Both the position numbers and the translations under genes were made by a program. From contig PBEX01000011.1 in assembly GCA_002718515.1 (NCBI GenBank), forward strand, positions 20,044 to 25,931: 5,888 bases of DNA, written 5' to 3'. Every line of letters begins with the position of its first letter. The stretch's first letter is position 1. Under the pieces are notes generated by a model. The model saw only the letters and a list, made by a program, of their open reading frames with translations. It searched no databases and was not told the origin of the DNA. Shown one piece after another: positions 4,878 through 5,888 of this stretch. This DNA is from Phycisphaerae bacterium (GTDB lineage Bacteria; Planctomycetota; Phycisphaerae; Phycisphaerales; SM1A02).

Positions 4878-5057
4878 CTAAAACTCTAACCGTGTGCTGT
4901 AAACCAAGAGTTTTTGCTTATGCAATAGTTTGTCTTTGGATGTCAATTCTGGGTTACGGCCCATATACTGAAAATACATAAGGCCAAAAACACCTGATAG
5001 ATTCCGCTGGCAAGGTGGGAATAGCCACAAAGGGCGGCAGTAGTTACCGCCATTCAT
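4878..5057 (-). CDS. Small hypothetical protein (59 aa)
   Basis: I do not recognise this ORF. Its ATG overlaps the TAA stop of the upstream RdgC-FtsK gamma gene (TAATG), a usual sign of translational coupling. It ends with TAG 10 bases before the next ATG. The product begins [19 protein letters not shown] and continues with an aromatic middle (LMYFQYMG) and a basic C-terminus (KDKLLHKQK). It has two Cys residues (positions 7 and 16) and no clear membrane segment. Support is positional: it fills the gap between two genes exactly. An alternative ATG at 5053 in another frame gives a shorter ORF of about 36 residues that stops inside this one, and I consider it less likely. Confidence 0.55.
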   Translation of the reverse strand: MNGGNYCRPLWLFPPCQRNLSGVFGLMYFQYMGRNPELTSKDKLLHKQKLLVYSTRLEF

Positions 5058-5888
5058 TATGCTATCACCTCACGCGCACCATTATGCTGTGGTTCTGTCA
5101 CAATCCCTTGCAGCTCCATTTCTTCTATTAAACGAGCCGCTCGATTATAGCCAATTCTTAGCTTGCGCTGTAAAGATGAAACCGAAGCTGTTTTACTTTC
5201 TTTCACATAACTGACAGCATCATTATAAAAAGGATCTTCTGATGGTTCAGTGTGCAAGTAATCAACTAATGCTTGTTTTAAGTCTGGAGTTTTATCGACT
5301 CTAATCTCTAAATCGTTAGTTGATGCAAAGCTAGAATCATCAAAACCACGAACAAACAACTGGGTAAGCATTTCGATTATTTCACTTGTGGCCAGAATAA
5401 AATCAGCATCAAGCTTTTTGTTCATTTCTTCTTTTGAAATATCAGCGTTTTCTTCTTTTAAGCCGCAACCATAATTAAGGCGCTTAATTTGGCCACCGTT
5501 ATCCAAATCAAACGTAAGGCGGTCTTGATAGCTAAGTTGTAACTTTGTTACTCGGCTACCAGAGAACAAATGCGCCTTAACTTCGTCACTTGATAAGTCT
5601 TGGCCCTTAAACTTAGTTTGAGCGGCCTTATCATCAGGCTCTTCTAAGTGAGCGTCACCACCAATAGTAAAACCTTCAGGTGATTTATAATCAGCTAACC
5701 AGCTTGTTAGATATACGTCTAAATCAACATTAGCAAACATAGGTAGCACTGGCAGCGTACCGAGTGATTTCCGTAATAAAGCAAGTAGCTCTTCGGCCTT
5801 GTTAAAGCTCGATGAGTTAACAATAATCAAGCCCTTTTCCATGTCAATAAACGCATAAAGCAAAGTCGATTTGTTATAAGCCGTTTCC
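5057..5888 (-). CDS. RdgC-like recombination protein fused to a C-terminal FtsK gamma domain (5' end outside the window)
   Basis: The reading frame stays open to base 5888, so the start lies outside; the in-frame TTG at 5863 is internal. About the first 180 visible residues match the C-terminal half of RdgC as I remember it: an ID-x(4)-GLI segment, then [15 protein letters not shown], then LDADFILAT. RdgC binds duplex DNA without sequence specificity and restrains RecA. After a short linker, the last ~60 residues (about 5242-5060) match the FtsK gamma winged helix: DPFYNDAV, then [20 protein letters not shown], then HNGAREV. The residues equivalent to E. coli FtsK N1296, R1300 and E1303, which read KOPS, are all present. 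No FtsK motor domain is visible. RdgC proteins are normally about 300 residues and end where the linker starts here. The stop codon overlaps the start of the next small ORF (TAATG), so they are probably co-translated. Both domain calls are strong; the fused function is inference. Confidence 0.9.
   Translation of the reverse strand, partial: ETAYNKSTLLYAFIDMEKGLIIVNSSSFNKAEELLALLRKSLGTLPVLPMFANVDLDVYLTSWLADYKSPEGFTIGGDAHLEEPDDKAAQTKFKGQDLSSDEVKAHLFSGSRVTKLQLSYQDRLTFDLDNGGQIKRLNYGCGLKEENADISKEEMNKKLDADFILATSEIIEMLTQLFVRGFDDSSFASTNDLEIRVDKTPDLKQALVDYLHTEPSEDPFYNDAVSYVKESKTASVSSLQRKLRIGYNRAARLIEEMELQGIVTEPQHNGAREVIA

Noticed and set aside
5024..5053. Alternative small ORF from ATG 5053
   Set aside because: About 36 codons in a different frame, stopping in the middle of the better-placed 59-codon ORF that starts at the TAATG overlap.

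Overview
The window is the late-gene end of a lambda-like, cos-packaging tailed phage or prophage. Every gene I accept lies on the minus strand, so it reads from right (5888) to left (1). The DNA is fairly AT-rich. The host-derived domains (RdgC and the FtsK gamma domain) look gammaproteobacterial, most plausibly a marine Alteromonadales or Vibrionales type. That host call is inferred from sequence flavour and is not proven. Similarities to known proteins and to lambda DNA were judged from memory, not by a search.

Layout, in transcription order. (1) 5888-4685: an RdgC-type recombination protein, cut by the window edge, that carries a C-terminal FtsK gamma (KOPS-reading, winged-helix) domain. 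Two small unknown ORFs follow, and the group closes with a strong intrinsic terminator at 4543-4568. (2) 4299-4542: about 240 bp without a convincing gene but rich in possible RNA structure. (3) 4298-3243: a beta-class DNA methyltransferase with a heptad-repeat insert, followed by another leftward terminator at 3198-3222. (4) 3184-1284: a lysis cassette made of a small membrane protein with a Cys-rich tail, a three-TM holin candidate, a secreted lytic transglycosylase (endolysin), overlapping Rz/Rz1 spanins, and a second single-TM holin-like protein. (5) 1283-1015: a cos region whose cosQ-like core matches lambda over 15 bases, followed by a cosN-like dyad and an R-like element. (6) 1014-1: terminase small subunit (Nu1-like) and the N-terminal part of the large subunit (gpA-like), which overlap by 113 bp.

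Lysis genes, then cos, then terS and terL is the order seen across the joined ends of lambda DNA. The sequence therefore represents the circular, concatemeric or integrated form, because a mature virion molecule would be cut near 1072-1082. The two terminators ahead of the lysis genes suggest that late expression needs either antitermination or a separate promoter. The most unusual item is the RdgC-FtsK gamma fusion, which joins a non-specific DNA-binding RecA regulator to the domain that reads chromosome polarity and activates XerCD.
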